NCBI GenBank assembly: GCA_905221605.1
Contig: CAJNDS010002487.1
Span: forward strand, 270,702 to 313,201
From: Symbiodinium natans
Taxonomy: Eukaryota; Sar; Dinophyceae; Suessiales; Symbiodiniaceae
Reading direction: 5' to 3'
Length of the DNA: 42,500 nucleotides
The stretch's first letter is position 1. Every line of letters starts with the position of its first letter. A model generated the notes under the pieces. It was not told the DNA's origin. It made no database searches and worked only from the letters and a program-made list of their open reading frames with translations. The position numbers were made by a program, and so were the translations under genes. Positions 24,675 through 36,600 of the stretch are shown in pieces.

Positions 24675-27600
24675 CAGAGACAAAGGCAAGAGAGAGAGAG
24701 AGAGAGAAAGAGAGAAAGCGAGAGCGAAAGAGAAAGAAAGAGGGAGAGATGCGATGAATAAAAGAACCACACTGAGCCATTTAAAGGGTGTTCTGTTAGA
24801 GGGCTCATGATTTAAGGATTTTGAAGAGTCGAATTGAGGTCTTGAGTTTTTTCAAAAAATTTAGGAGGCTCAAGATATCAACGTTGGGCAAACATCACGG
24901 TAACTGAACGATGCAAACAGTTTTAGTTCTGGTTAGTGCAAAATATCAAAATTTAGAGTGGAGACCTAAGACCTCAATCATACTGTTTATTTACAAAAAT
25001 GCTCTTCAGGTTGCCTGGTAAATATCTTAAAGAGTTGAAAACGTAAGACTGCAACAACGTTAGCGAAAGCTGTTGTCTTGCAAAACCTTAAAGCGCCATA
25101 ATTGTTAAACGAAAGGCTTGGTTTGAACCTCGATATGTCCTCGACATCAAAAACGAAAGGTTTGTTTATCAACCTGGTACGCCTGCGACGTCAGAAGGTC
25201 AGTTGTTGTGTAAACCCTAGTGTGTCCTCAACTTCAAAAACGAAAGGATCTTTGTAAACCTTGGTGTGCCCCCATCCTCAAAAACGAAAGCATTTTGTAA
25301 ACACGTTTAAGCGAAAGGGTTTTTTGTAAACCCTAGCAAAGGACTTTTGCCAGCCCTAGCGTGCCCTCAACCTCAAAAACGAAAGCTCCTTTTAAATATT
25401 CAAATCTCTCAAAATCCTTAAAGCCTAGAACATTTCAGCGGAGAAGAAGGCAAGGGTTTTTCCCCACCTTCGGTGTGGGGTTGTTAGATTATAAATTCAA
25501 CTCTTCTCCTCGCCCGGAACTCTTCTCCTCGCCCGGAACTCTTCTCCTCGCCCGGTCTACTCCTAGAGACTCCCTGGACTGCCCAATTACAGAAATTCAA
25601 GACTCCCCGAATTGCCCAGCCAGAGACTCCTGGAGTGCCCAACCCCAGGGTCTCCCTGGAGTGCCCAGAGTTTCCCGAAATCCCCAGCCCCAGAGTTTTT
25701 TCAGAGTCTCCCTGGAGTGCCCAACCCCAGAGTCTTTTAGAGTGCACAGTTTTCCCCAGAGTCTCCCTGGAGTGCCCAACCCCAGAGACTCCCTGCAATG
25801 CCCAGAGAGTCTGGAGTGGAGTAGAGTCTTCCTGGAGTGCCCAGTTTAGAGACTCCCTGGAATGCCCAACCCAGAGACTCCCTCGCTGGAGTGCCCAAGC
25901 CCAATCCAAATCCCTAAGGTGGGGATGTTCGAAGTAAAATACTTTAAAATTTGAAAGGGGTCCCGGGGTCTCAGGGTGTTGGGGGTAGGCGCTGAGGCGC
26001 TTAGGAGGAGCTTGGGAGCTTATAGTTAGGGGTTTAGGTTTCTGGGTTTCGGAGCCTAGGAGCTTAGGGTTTATAGGGTTTGATTTAAGGTTTATGGGTT
26101 TGGGGGGTAGGCGCTTAGGCGCTGAGGAGCTTAGGAGCTTAGGAGGGTTTAAGGATTTAGGGGTAGGCGCTTAGGCGCTTAGGACCTCAGGAGCTTAGGG
26201 TTTAGGGTTTAAGGGTTTAGGGGGTAGGCGCTGAGGAGCTTAGGGAGCTTTGGAGCTCAGGGTTTATGGATCTAGGGGGCTTAGGAGCTTAGGGTTTAGG
26301 GTTTAAGGTTTAAGGGTTTAGGGGGTAGGCGCTTAGGCGCTAAGGAGCCTAGGAGCTTAGGAGCTTAGGGTTTAGGGTTTAAGGATTAAGGGGCAGGCGC
26401 TGGGCCTCCCCGCCTTTTTAACTTTGAAAAAACCTTAAAACCCTCAAAATCTAGAAGGCCCGGGCTTTCAAGATTTTTAAGGGTTTTAAGGAAATGATAA
26501 AATTTAAAAGAAGGTCCCTGGGTCCCGGCTCCTAAGCTCTTAAGCTCCTGAGCGCCTAAGCGCCTACCCCCTAAACCCTTATAGACCTTAAACCCTAAAA
26601 CCTAGGCTCCTAAGCTCCTAAGCGCCTAGGCGCGTAAGCGCCTACCCCCTAATCCCTTAAACCCTAACCCTAAACCATCAACTCCTAAGCTCTTAAGCTC
26701 CTGAGCGCCTAAGCGCCTAAACCCTAAGCTCCTAAGCTCCTAAGCGCCTAAGCGCCTAAGCGCCTACGCCCTAAACCCTGAGACCCTGGGACCCCTTTTT
26801 ATCTTGAAAACACTTGCCTTCTTCTCTGCTGAAGTTTTGCTGGAGTTTAAGGACTCTACGCCTTTCGGGATTTTACGGCTTTTAGTATTTGAATGGATCT
26901 TTCGCTTTTGAGGTTTTGGGCACGCTAGGGTTTACCAATAACCTTTGCTAGGGTTTCAAAAACTTTCGCTTCAAAGTTAAGGGCGCGCCAGTGTTTACAG
27001 AACATGCGATCAGAAAAGCGCGGCTCGATTTGGGCAAATTTTGCCGGGCAGCTTTCGGGCAAAATTTGGCCAAATCGGGCTCTTTGTGTGCGATCAGAAG
27101 GCGCGGCTCGATTTGGCCAAATTTTGCCGGGCAGCTTTCGGGCAAAATTTGGCCAAATCGGGCTGCTCCTTGTATGCGATCAGAAAGGCGCGGCTCGATT
27201 TGGCCAAATTTTGCCGGGCAGCTTTCGGGCAAAATTTGGCCAAATCGGGCTGCTCCTTGCATGCGATCAGAAAGGCGCGGCTCGATTTGGCCAAATTTTG
27301 CCGGGCAGCTTTCGGGCAAAATTTGGCCAAATCGGGCTGCTCCTTGTATGCGATCAGAAAGGCGCGGCTCGATTTGGCCAAATTTTGCCGGGCAGCTTTC
27401 GGGCAAAATTTGGCCAAATCGGGCTGCTCCTTGCATGCAATCAGAAAGGCGCGGCTCGATTTGGCCAAAATTTGCCGGGCAGCTTTCGGGCAAAATTTGG
27501 CCAAATCGGGCTGCTCTTCCTATGTGATGATATTTAAACTTTTAAACGTTTAAAACTTATAAAACGCCTTAGACCACCAAAGCTTCTAAAACTTGAAAAA

Positions 27601-30600
27601 ATTTTAAACCCTTAAAAATGTTAAAACTTTTAAACCTTTAAAGGGTGTTTTAAAGTATTTAAAATTTTGAAATTCCTTAAACTCCTTAAATTCCTTAAAT
27701 TCCTAACTTAGCCCTAATTTAGGAATTCAAGGAATTTAAAGAATTTAGGCCTCTTTAAATTCTTTAAATTCCTTAAATTCCTAAATTAAATTAAATTAGT
27801 TCTGGGCCCTAATTTAAATTTTTTTTACATTCCTTAAGTTCCTAAATTAGCCCTAATTTAGGAATTTAAGGAATTTAAAGAATTTAGGCCTCTTTGAATT
27901 CTTTAAATTCCTTAAATTCCTAAATTAAATTAAATTAGTTCTGGGCCCTAATTTAAAATTTTTTAAATTCCTTAAATTCCTTAAATTCCTTAAATTCCTT
28001 AAATTCCTTAATTAGGGCTAATTTAGGAATTTAAGGAATTTAAAGAATTTAGGCCTCTTTAAATTCTTTAAATTCCTTAAATTCCTAAATTAAATTAAAT
28101 TGGTTCTGGGCCCTAATTTAAAATTTTTTAAATTCCTTAAATTCCTTAAATTCCTTAAATTCCTAAATTAGGGTTAATTTAGGAATTTAAGGAATTTAAA
28201 CAATTTAGGCCTCTTCAAATTCTTTAAATTCCTTAAATTCCTAAATTAAATTAAATTGGTTCTGGGCCCTAATTTAAAATTTTTTAAATTCCTTAAATTC
28301 CTTAAATTCCTTAAATTCCTAAATTAGGGCTAATTTAGGAATTTAAGGAATTTAAAGAATTTAGGCCTCTTTAAATTCTTTAAATTCCTTAAATTCCTAA
28401 ATTAAATTAAATTGGTTCTGGGCCTTAATTTAAAATTATATAAATTCCTTAAATTCCTTAAATTCCTTAAATTCCTTAATTAGGGCTAATTTAGGAATTT
28501 AAGGAATTTAAAGAATTTAGGCCTCTTTACATTCTTTAAATTCCTTAAATTCCTAAATTAAATTAAATTGGTTCTGGGCCCTAATTGAAAATTTTTTAAA
28601 TTCCTTAAATTCCTTAAATTCCTGAAATTCCTAAATTAGGGCTAATTTAGGAATTTAAGGAATTTAAAGAATTTAAAGAGGCCTAAATTCTTTAAATTCC
28701 TTAAATTCCTAAATTAGCCCTAATTTAGGAATTTAAGGAATTTAAGGAATTTAAGGAATTTAAAAAATCTTAAATTAGGGCCCAGAACCAATTTAATTTA
28801 ATTTAGGAATTTAAGGAAGGAATTTAAGGAATTTAAAGAATTTAGGCCTCTTTAAATTCTTTAAATTCCTGAAATTCCTAAATTAGCCCTAATTTAGGAA
28901 TTTAAGGAATTTAAGGAATTTAAGGAATTTATACAATTTTAAATTACGGCCCAGAACCAATTTAATTTAATTTAGGAATTTAAGGAATTTAAAGAATTTC
29001 GGCCTCTTTAAATTCTTTAAATTCCTTAAATTCCTAAATTAGGGTTAATTTAGGAATTTAAGGAATTTAAAGAATTTAGGCCTCTTTAAATTCTTTAAAT
29101 TCCTTAAATTCCTAAATTAAATTAAATTGGTTCTGGGCCGTAATTTAAAATTTTTTAAATTCCTTAAATTCCTTAAATTCCTTAAATTCCTAAATTAGGG
29201 CTAATTTAGGAATTTAAGGAATTTAAAGAATTTAGGCCTCTTTAAATTCTTTAAATTCCTTAAATTCCTAAATTAGCCCTAATTTAGGAATTTAAGGAAT
29301 TTAAGGAATTTAAGGAATTTATAAAATTTTAAATTACGGCCCAGAACCAATTTAATTTAATTTAGGAATTTAAGGAATTTAAAGAATTTCGGCCTCTGTA
29401 AATTCTTTAAATTCCTTAAATTCCTAAATTAGGGTTAATTTAGGAATTTAAGGAATTTAAAGAATTTAGGCCTCTTTAAATTCTTTAAATTCCTCTTAAA
29501 TTCCTAAATTAAATTAAATTGGTTCTGGGCCCTAATTTAAAATTTTTTAAATTCCTTAAATTCCTTAAATTCCTTAAATTCCTTAAATTCCTAAATTAGG
29601 GCAAATTTAGGAATTTAAGGAATTTAAAGAATTTAGGCCTCTTTAAATTCTTTAAATTCCATAAATTCCTAAATTAGCCCTAATTTAGGAATTTAAGGAA
29701 TTTAAGGAATTTAAGGAATTTATAAAATTTTAAAATTACGGCCCAGAACCAATTTAATTTAATTTTGGAATTTAAGGAATTTAAAGAATTTCGGCCTCTT
29801 TAAATTCTTTAACTTCCTTAAATTCCTAAATTAGGGTTAATTTAGGAATTTAAGGAATTTAAAGAATTTAAAGAGGCCTAAATTCTTTAAATTCCTTAAA
29901 TTCCTAAATTAGCCCTAATTTAGGAACTTAAGGAATTTAAGGAATTTAAGGAATTTAAAAAATTTTAAATTAGGGCCCAGAACCAATTTAATTTAATTTA
30001 GGAATTTAAGGAATTTAAAGAATTTCGGCCTCTTTAAATTCTTTAAATTCCTTAAATTCCTAAATTAGCCCTAATTTAGGAATTTAAGGAATTTTAAGAA
30101 TTTCGGCCTCTTTAAATTCTTTAAATTCCTTAAATTCCTAAATTAGGGCTAATTTAGGAATTTAAGGAATTTAACGCATTTAGGCCTCTTTAAATTCTTT
30201 AAATTCCTTAAATTCCTAAAATTCCTAAATTAGCCCTAATTTAGGAATTTAAGGATTTAAAAAAAATTAAATTAAGGCCCGGCCTCCTTAAATTCTTTAA
30301 ATTCCTTAAATTCCTAAGTTCTGCCTGAAGAAGCCAAGCCACACGCCAAATAGTACATAAAGGTCCTTCGTACTTAGGGTTTAAGGGTTTCAGGGTTTAG
30401 GGTTTGGGTTTAGGGTTTTGGGTTTAGGGTTTGGCGTTTAGGGTTTAGGGGTCAGGGGAGTCGAAACCCGGACTTCAGACATCGGTTTAGGGGCAGGGCA
30501 GTGGGGTGAAGGTCAGTTGGGGTCTCTACTGACAGGGAAGAATCCTACCTCTTTGGACCCTTTCAAAAGCCTATGCAAGCCCAGGCCCTGAACCCATAAA

Positions 30601-33600
30601 TTCCTCAACCCGCGCAAATCTACACCTTCCAAATCCTGACACACGAAACCCATGGTTCCCCACACCCCATTCGTCACTGCTCCATGGTCTGCAGAGGAGA
30701 CGAGGCACCATGGAGAACATCTCCCGGCCCACCGGCCCAACACCGAGGGGCTCGAGCTGGAACCAGGAGTTCTCCACCTTCTCAGTTCAACTTCGGGACC
30801 GCGTTTTTGCACAGCACTTCTCAGGGCTTTCTTGTCTCTTTTGAAGATGTTCTGATGGATTAACTTCATGTCGGTTTCTAATCGGTCCAGGAAGCTGCTG
30901 CACAAAAACTAGTGCCACCCTAAACCCGCTTTTCTGAGAAGAAAAAAAAAAAACGCTTGGATTGGCCTTTTCCGGACGCATACATTTTGGTCCTGACATC
31001 TGGGCTTCTGTCCTGTCTCGTTTGCTTGGCCCATGAGCCCGTGGTGACTCTCAACCCTCCAGGGCCCTAAAGAGGTGCGGGGGGGGGCAGGAGACTCGGC
31101 TCTCAGCTTTAACACAGCGCAACCTGGAGGGAGCATGCTACACCTGAAAGCCCTCAGCAGCCCCACGACGGTTCAGCTGTAGGCGATTGACGTACGGCTC
31201 CCGACTCGGGCCCGTTGCCCACACGCCCTTGACCCACAGCCCCTGAGGCAAAAGAAGGCCTGCTCCGTTGTCGTGAAAGTGGATGTTGTCGTTGAAAAGG
31301 TGGTAGAGGTGGTGGTTGTGGAGGTGGTCGTGTTCTGGCAAAAAGGCGTGCTCTCTCAAAGGCGCGCTCTCAAAGGCGCGCTCTCAAAGGCGTGCTCTCA
31401 AAGGCGTGCTCTCAAGGGCTCCGGGCTTAGAGTCTGGCTGAAGGCTCCCCGGGCTTCCTGCTGCAGGCATTTCAGGCCAAGCTGCCCCGGGCACGAAAAC
31501 CCAGAAGTCAGTTTCATACCTTGGGAGCCGGAGTGATATGGACCATACTCCCCTTAGAACCTTGATTTAAAAAATGATAATCTTTAATACCCTCTTGGGT
31601 TTTATATAAGCAAACATGAAAAATAATTCCCAAAGGGGGCTATAGTGGAGGGACTAAGCATTGGGACTTAAATGTCTCATGCGTACGTCGACTACACGAA
31701 GTCTGACAAAGCAGACGAAGTATGGCCTTCCTCTGCTTAGGGATCGCATCGGAAAGCTTTGGACCTTCACATTGCGAGCCGGAGCACGCCCCTCCCCCGA
31801 AGAACAGCTGCGCGTCCCACTGTGGAACGTACACGGCCCGGACGCCGGCCTGCGGCCAAGGGGTTCGTTCAAACAACCAAAGCTTCAGCCGGAAAATTTT
31901 CGGGTTGAGCTGTGAACTTCGGGCTGACTACACTGATTCCTCTGACTACACCCTCACCTCACACAAATTCACGATTAGCTCCTCGTCGGGAGCTTTCAGC
32001 TACTTTGCCTCGTGTTCCTACAAGGGCACCCACCACATCAAAGAGAGCCCCGACCCAGGGCGGTCCCGTGGGTACGGGGACTGCGACGTGACGTCTCGCC
32101 GCTCCCAGACGCCCTCCTGGCAGGAGATTTTTAGGACTCCGTGGGGCGTCCTTGCGGTGTTTACATGGCTTTGGGCCCGGGCTCCCAGAGGCGGGAGGTT
32201 CTCACTGCTCGCGCGCTCGTAAAAAAGAGTGCCGATAGACCCCTGCAGCGCCCACCATCCTACCCATGCCTTATTTGCTTTAAAACCCCCAAGTACCCTG
32301 AACAAGATTCACTTGGCAACAAGCATGTGAGCACAAACAACAAGGCGCTTCTCAGGCGGAAAGGCTTCCTCCAACAAGCCTGTGCATCCTCCAAGCTCAC
32401 TTACGCCGCCGGTCCAAGGTTTTGGGTTTAGGGCCTTAGGGGCGTCGCATGCAAGACAAATGCAAGCGTTTACAATGAATTTACAGTAGGTCGAGCAGGC
32501 GGAAAGACGTTTCTCGAATAAATGTCGTCGCCGTCCCAATTCCGCTTGGAGCACTTTCTTTTCCTGCAGCGCCTTTGCCGGAACAGTTCCCGGCGCGACG
32601 CACCTGTGTAGGGCACTCATCCGGAAATTTCGACCCACTCCATAAGTGCTCAGGCCAGAGCTTCTCAAGAACTCCCCTCCAAAGCGTCAAAGACACAACG
32701 AATCTGATCTTGAACCCTACTGAAAACCCATGAGAGCTCTCAACAACGCGGTTCTGACTTCGAGAGGCCGCAAGGTCCCCCCAAGCCAGTCTCGTGACGA
32801 ACCGAACACATGTAAATCTCGTAAATGCTCGTAATGATTTGTTCCGACGCACGAGGCATCCGAAAATTCACATGGGGGTTGTGGGGTTGGGAGTCCTTGG
32901 GGGCATCAGTCCTTGTAGTTGTAGGACTGGACGGTGCTTCCGTCATTCACGGCCATGAAGCCCCCGTAGGCCGAGGGAGCCCCCAGCCCGCCCCAGACGA
33001 TCATGCAGTCCTGGCGCTCAACACGATTGCCGAAAGCCTACACTCCCAAAGCACATCCAAATCACGTGAGCCCAGAACCATAGCCCCACCCAAAAGCTCG
33101 AAGCCCCAATCTCCGATCGGTGCTGGTTTTTGCTTTTCTTTTTGTTTGTTGCGGGGGGGGGGGGGGTGGGAGATGCCGGTTCCTAGTCTTTCAGCGCAAG
33201 GGTTTCTGGAGTTCGGGGTTCAGGGCTTTAGGCGCCCTGTTCTTGCCCACACCAAGTCCTTTCGGGCTGAGGGGCGTTCTGAGGATGCTCGCTGTGTAGG
33301 TGAAACTCCCGGCCCGACTCTGGGCTTCCTCCACCCATGCCGACCTCCCAAGAGGCCGCCGAAACCAGGTGCTTTTCTGCATGGTACAGAGGTGCGAGAA
33401 AACTGTGGACATGGTTGTCAGTCGTTCCTATAGACTCTCCCAAGGCCTCGGTTCTTGAAACCGCTCCAAGATGCCCGAGCGCCTGTTCCCTTCGGGCTAG
33501 AATCGCGGTAGAAGACTGCGCCGGCCACGCTACACGCCGACACTCTTTAGAACAGCTTGGCTCAACCCTAAACCCTAAACCCTAAACCCTAAACCCTAAA

Positions 33601-36600
33601 CCTAAACCTAAACCCTAAACCCTAAACCCTAAACCCAACGGGAAGGGTTTGGGGGGGGTTTAGGGGGCCATTTGTGGGCTTCAAGGATGGTTCAGGCCAA
33701 GCTGCGAAGGAAGGCGCCCATGCTGCACCGTGACCTGGTTCGCTACGCTTTGGAGATGTAGGCACGGGTTTAGGGTTTAGGGTTCAGGGTTCAGGGTTCA
33801 GGGTTCAGGGTTCAGGGTTCAGGGTTTAGGGTTTAGGGTTTAGGGTTTAGTGTTTCAGTGCCTACAGTGCCTACAGTGCCTACAGTGCCTACAGTGCCTA
33901 CAGTGCCTACAGTGCCTACAGTGCCTACAGTGCCTACAGTGCCTACAGTGCCTACAGTGCCTACAGTGCCTACAGTCCTCGCATTGAACTTTGGATTGGC
34001 CTTGTCTTGGGAGAGCGAGTACAGTATCATTCAGCGGCCTGGGACGATCTCAAGCCGACCATCTAGGTATGCCCCTGAACACGTGACTTGACTCCGGCGT
34101 ATTGAAGGATCAATCCAGCTTCGCTGCAGGCAAAGACCCCCGAACACATGCAGACCCGCCCGCCTGACCATTGACAGTTGACAGTTGGACGGGGACTCAC
34201 AAAGCCACAAGGAAGCAGCCCAACAAACCAATGCCGCTCGCCGTACCGGAACGACGCACGCTCTTCAGGCCCATGCCAAAACAAAAGGAGGCGGCTCGCC
34301 ACCAGGTGCGCGAGCAGCCAGCGGCCCTGGGCGAGAGCCGCTTCGTGCCGCCTGGCCTTCGCCCCACCGCCAAATTTCCGGACACCGAAACCCCAAAGCT
34401 TAGCCCCCAATAGCGCTGTGAAGCCGAGCTTCTTGTTCGTGCCGTGCCCGGGTCCTCGAGCAGCGTGTAGTCGCGGCGCTGGCAAGAGGAATGGGTTTGG
34501 GTGTGTGGCGGGCAGCGGCCTGTCAGGTTGGGCGTATGGGGGCGCGTGTGGAAGGGAGGCATGACACCAGGGCTCAGGGGAGACTGGAAGAACCATGCAC
34601 ATCGCTACACAAAGGCCCGACGGGTAGGCGGGGCATCCGAAAAGAAATACGGTGGCGGCAGCACGGTGATGTTGAAGCACCCCAGTTCGGACAAGATCCT
34701 CGGGCTTCTGGGCTTCGCGGGTTTGTGGCTCGGGGACTTTCTCGTGTAGGGCTCTTGGGTTTGAGAGTGTCGCTGGGCTTGTGAAGGTGTGGGCTTAGAA
34801 TAAGAGCTCGGTTGGGACCCGTCGTGCACCCTGTCCTCAGACAGGAAAGCCAAGTTCTTCAGCAGAAACCCTAAACCCTAAACCCTAAACCCTAAACCCA
34901 CTGCCGGGTTTAGGGCACAGGCAGGGGGAGCTTTGAGGTCTCAGCGGCTTAACCACGTTTGCCCTGCACCTTGCCTTGGCCATCGACTTCAAAGCCCTGC
35001 CCCTGTTTCCGGGATACGGGATAGTCAGTACTACAGACGATCCTCCGGGGGTATGAGCTTTCGGACTTCAAGGCCCTCAAATCCAGGCTGCAAAATGATG
35101 CCATCAATCAATGTCCATCCACTCCCGAAGCCTGACTTCTCTCAAAGGCGCCCGTAGCTGGCGTTGTAGCCACCGAAGATGTAGATGCAGTCCTGGACCC
35201 TGAGCAGGGCGGCTGAACTGTTGATTCATGGGGTCAGAGGGTTCGCAAGGACCTCCTCCCTGTGTTACTGACGACAGCGACGACGACTGCCACAGCAACA
35301 GCAACAGCGGCGCAACAACAGCCGCAGGAAACACCCGTTTCGGGGGCAGGTTCGCTCTATCGAACCGAGCCTCGTGTAAAGAGCTGTTGAAGGGAGGATG
35401 TTTTGGGGTCACCGTGGGGCTGCCGACTCCTGGAAAAGGAAACCCCGAACCCCTCCCTCCCCAAAATCAAGAAAAGAAGAAAAAAAAAAAAAACGAACAA
35501 AGAAACACCCAAGACGTCTCCCCACATTCCGATGCACCGTTGGGGGTTTGGGGCTCAGGGCTCTTTTGGATCATTTGGGGGAGCCTGAGCTTCCTGAAGT
35601 CCCCTTCAAGACCCAAGACCTAGAACTTTGGGCGTAAACTCACTGCCCACCGCCGCTTGCGCTCTAAAGCTCCAAAACCCCCCAACCCCCCCAAACCCTC
35701 CCCCCACCAAAGCCCGAATCGTCCCAGGAGCAAGACGGCTGTGTGGAAGTAGCGGGGCTCAAGCGGAACGTCGCCGGTCGGAGTGATTTCGGTCCAGGCG
35801 TTGGTCTGTCATGGTCCGTCAGAACTCTGAGCCCTCAACTCCTCAGCAACCGCAACACCTCGAAAAGCCTCCAAATTACCTACTGAACATGACTGACTTC
35901 GAACCTGCCCAACCGAAGGCTCATCGAGTTCTTATGGCGCAGTAATATAGGGGCCTGAAAGAGTTACAATAGGGTTTGGGGGGGGGGGGGGGGGGCTCTT
36001 GTAGTATAATTATGAAGGGACCAGAACCCTAAACCCTAAACCCTAAACCCAGAAGGGAATACTAGAAGTAATTCTTCCGACCCCTCTGTTAGCGATCTCC
36101 TGGAATTTTGGGGCACCTCCAGGACTTTCCGCGACAATCTGGGGTTTAGGGTTTAGGGTTTAGGGTTTGGGGTTTAGGGTTTAGGGTTTAGGGTGTAAGG
36201 GCTTTATGGTTTAGGGTTTAGGGTTTAGGGGATTTAGGGGGTTTAGGGGGTTTAGGGGGTTTAGGGGGTTTAGGGGGTTTGAGGGGGTTTAGGGGGTTTA
36301 GGGGGTTTAGGGGGTTTGAGGGGGTTTCGGGGGTTTATAGGGTTTAGGGTGGGCGCTTGCGAGGTGGGCGCTCCCGAGGGATTTTGTGCAGGACCCAGGC
36401 AACCCCCACCACACCGAGGGGGGACAAGCAAAGTCAGGCACTGCATGGAGGCTTTGAAACTTCAGGGCTTAGGGTTTAGGGTTTAGGGTTTAGGGTTTAG
36501 GGTTTAGAGTTTAGGGTTTGGGGGTTCAGGTCCGAGGGTTTGCACTGCGCATGTGCGAGGTTGGTTTCCTTGCTGTACCACCTCCTTCACTGCTCAACTT

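Larger units (their letters stand above)
20536..30708. other. 10.2-kb satellite-filled intron of unit B
   Basis: The same intron is 424 bp in unit A and 730 bp in unit C. From low to high coordinate it holds sparse telomeric words (20,640-20,970), an ~820-bp tandem repeat, a GA microsatellite, AACGAAAG repeats, a foldback, an 87-bp minisatellite, an AT-rich satellite and degenerate TTTAGGG near 30,375-30,450. No Kelch exon was found inside it. Confidence 0.75.

Noticed and set aside
24383-24808. Ser-Leu-rich and Arg-Glu-rich open frames
   Set aside because: Encoded by the GA microsatellite; no independent coding evidence.
27000-27530. CRISPR-like array
   Set aside because: Units are contiguous 87-bp copies without unique spacers, in a eukaryotic intron, and no cas genes are present.
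26948-27553. Open frames of up to 181 codons on both strands
   Set aside because: The 87-bp repeat is divisible by three, so several frames stay open automatically; the internal palindromes explain the similarity between strands.
35110-35199. TGA shortly after the IFGG motif of unit C, suggesting a pseudogene
   Set aside because: With the GC donor shared by all three copies (TACGG|GCGCC in C) the TGA is intronic and the phase agrees with A and B.
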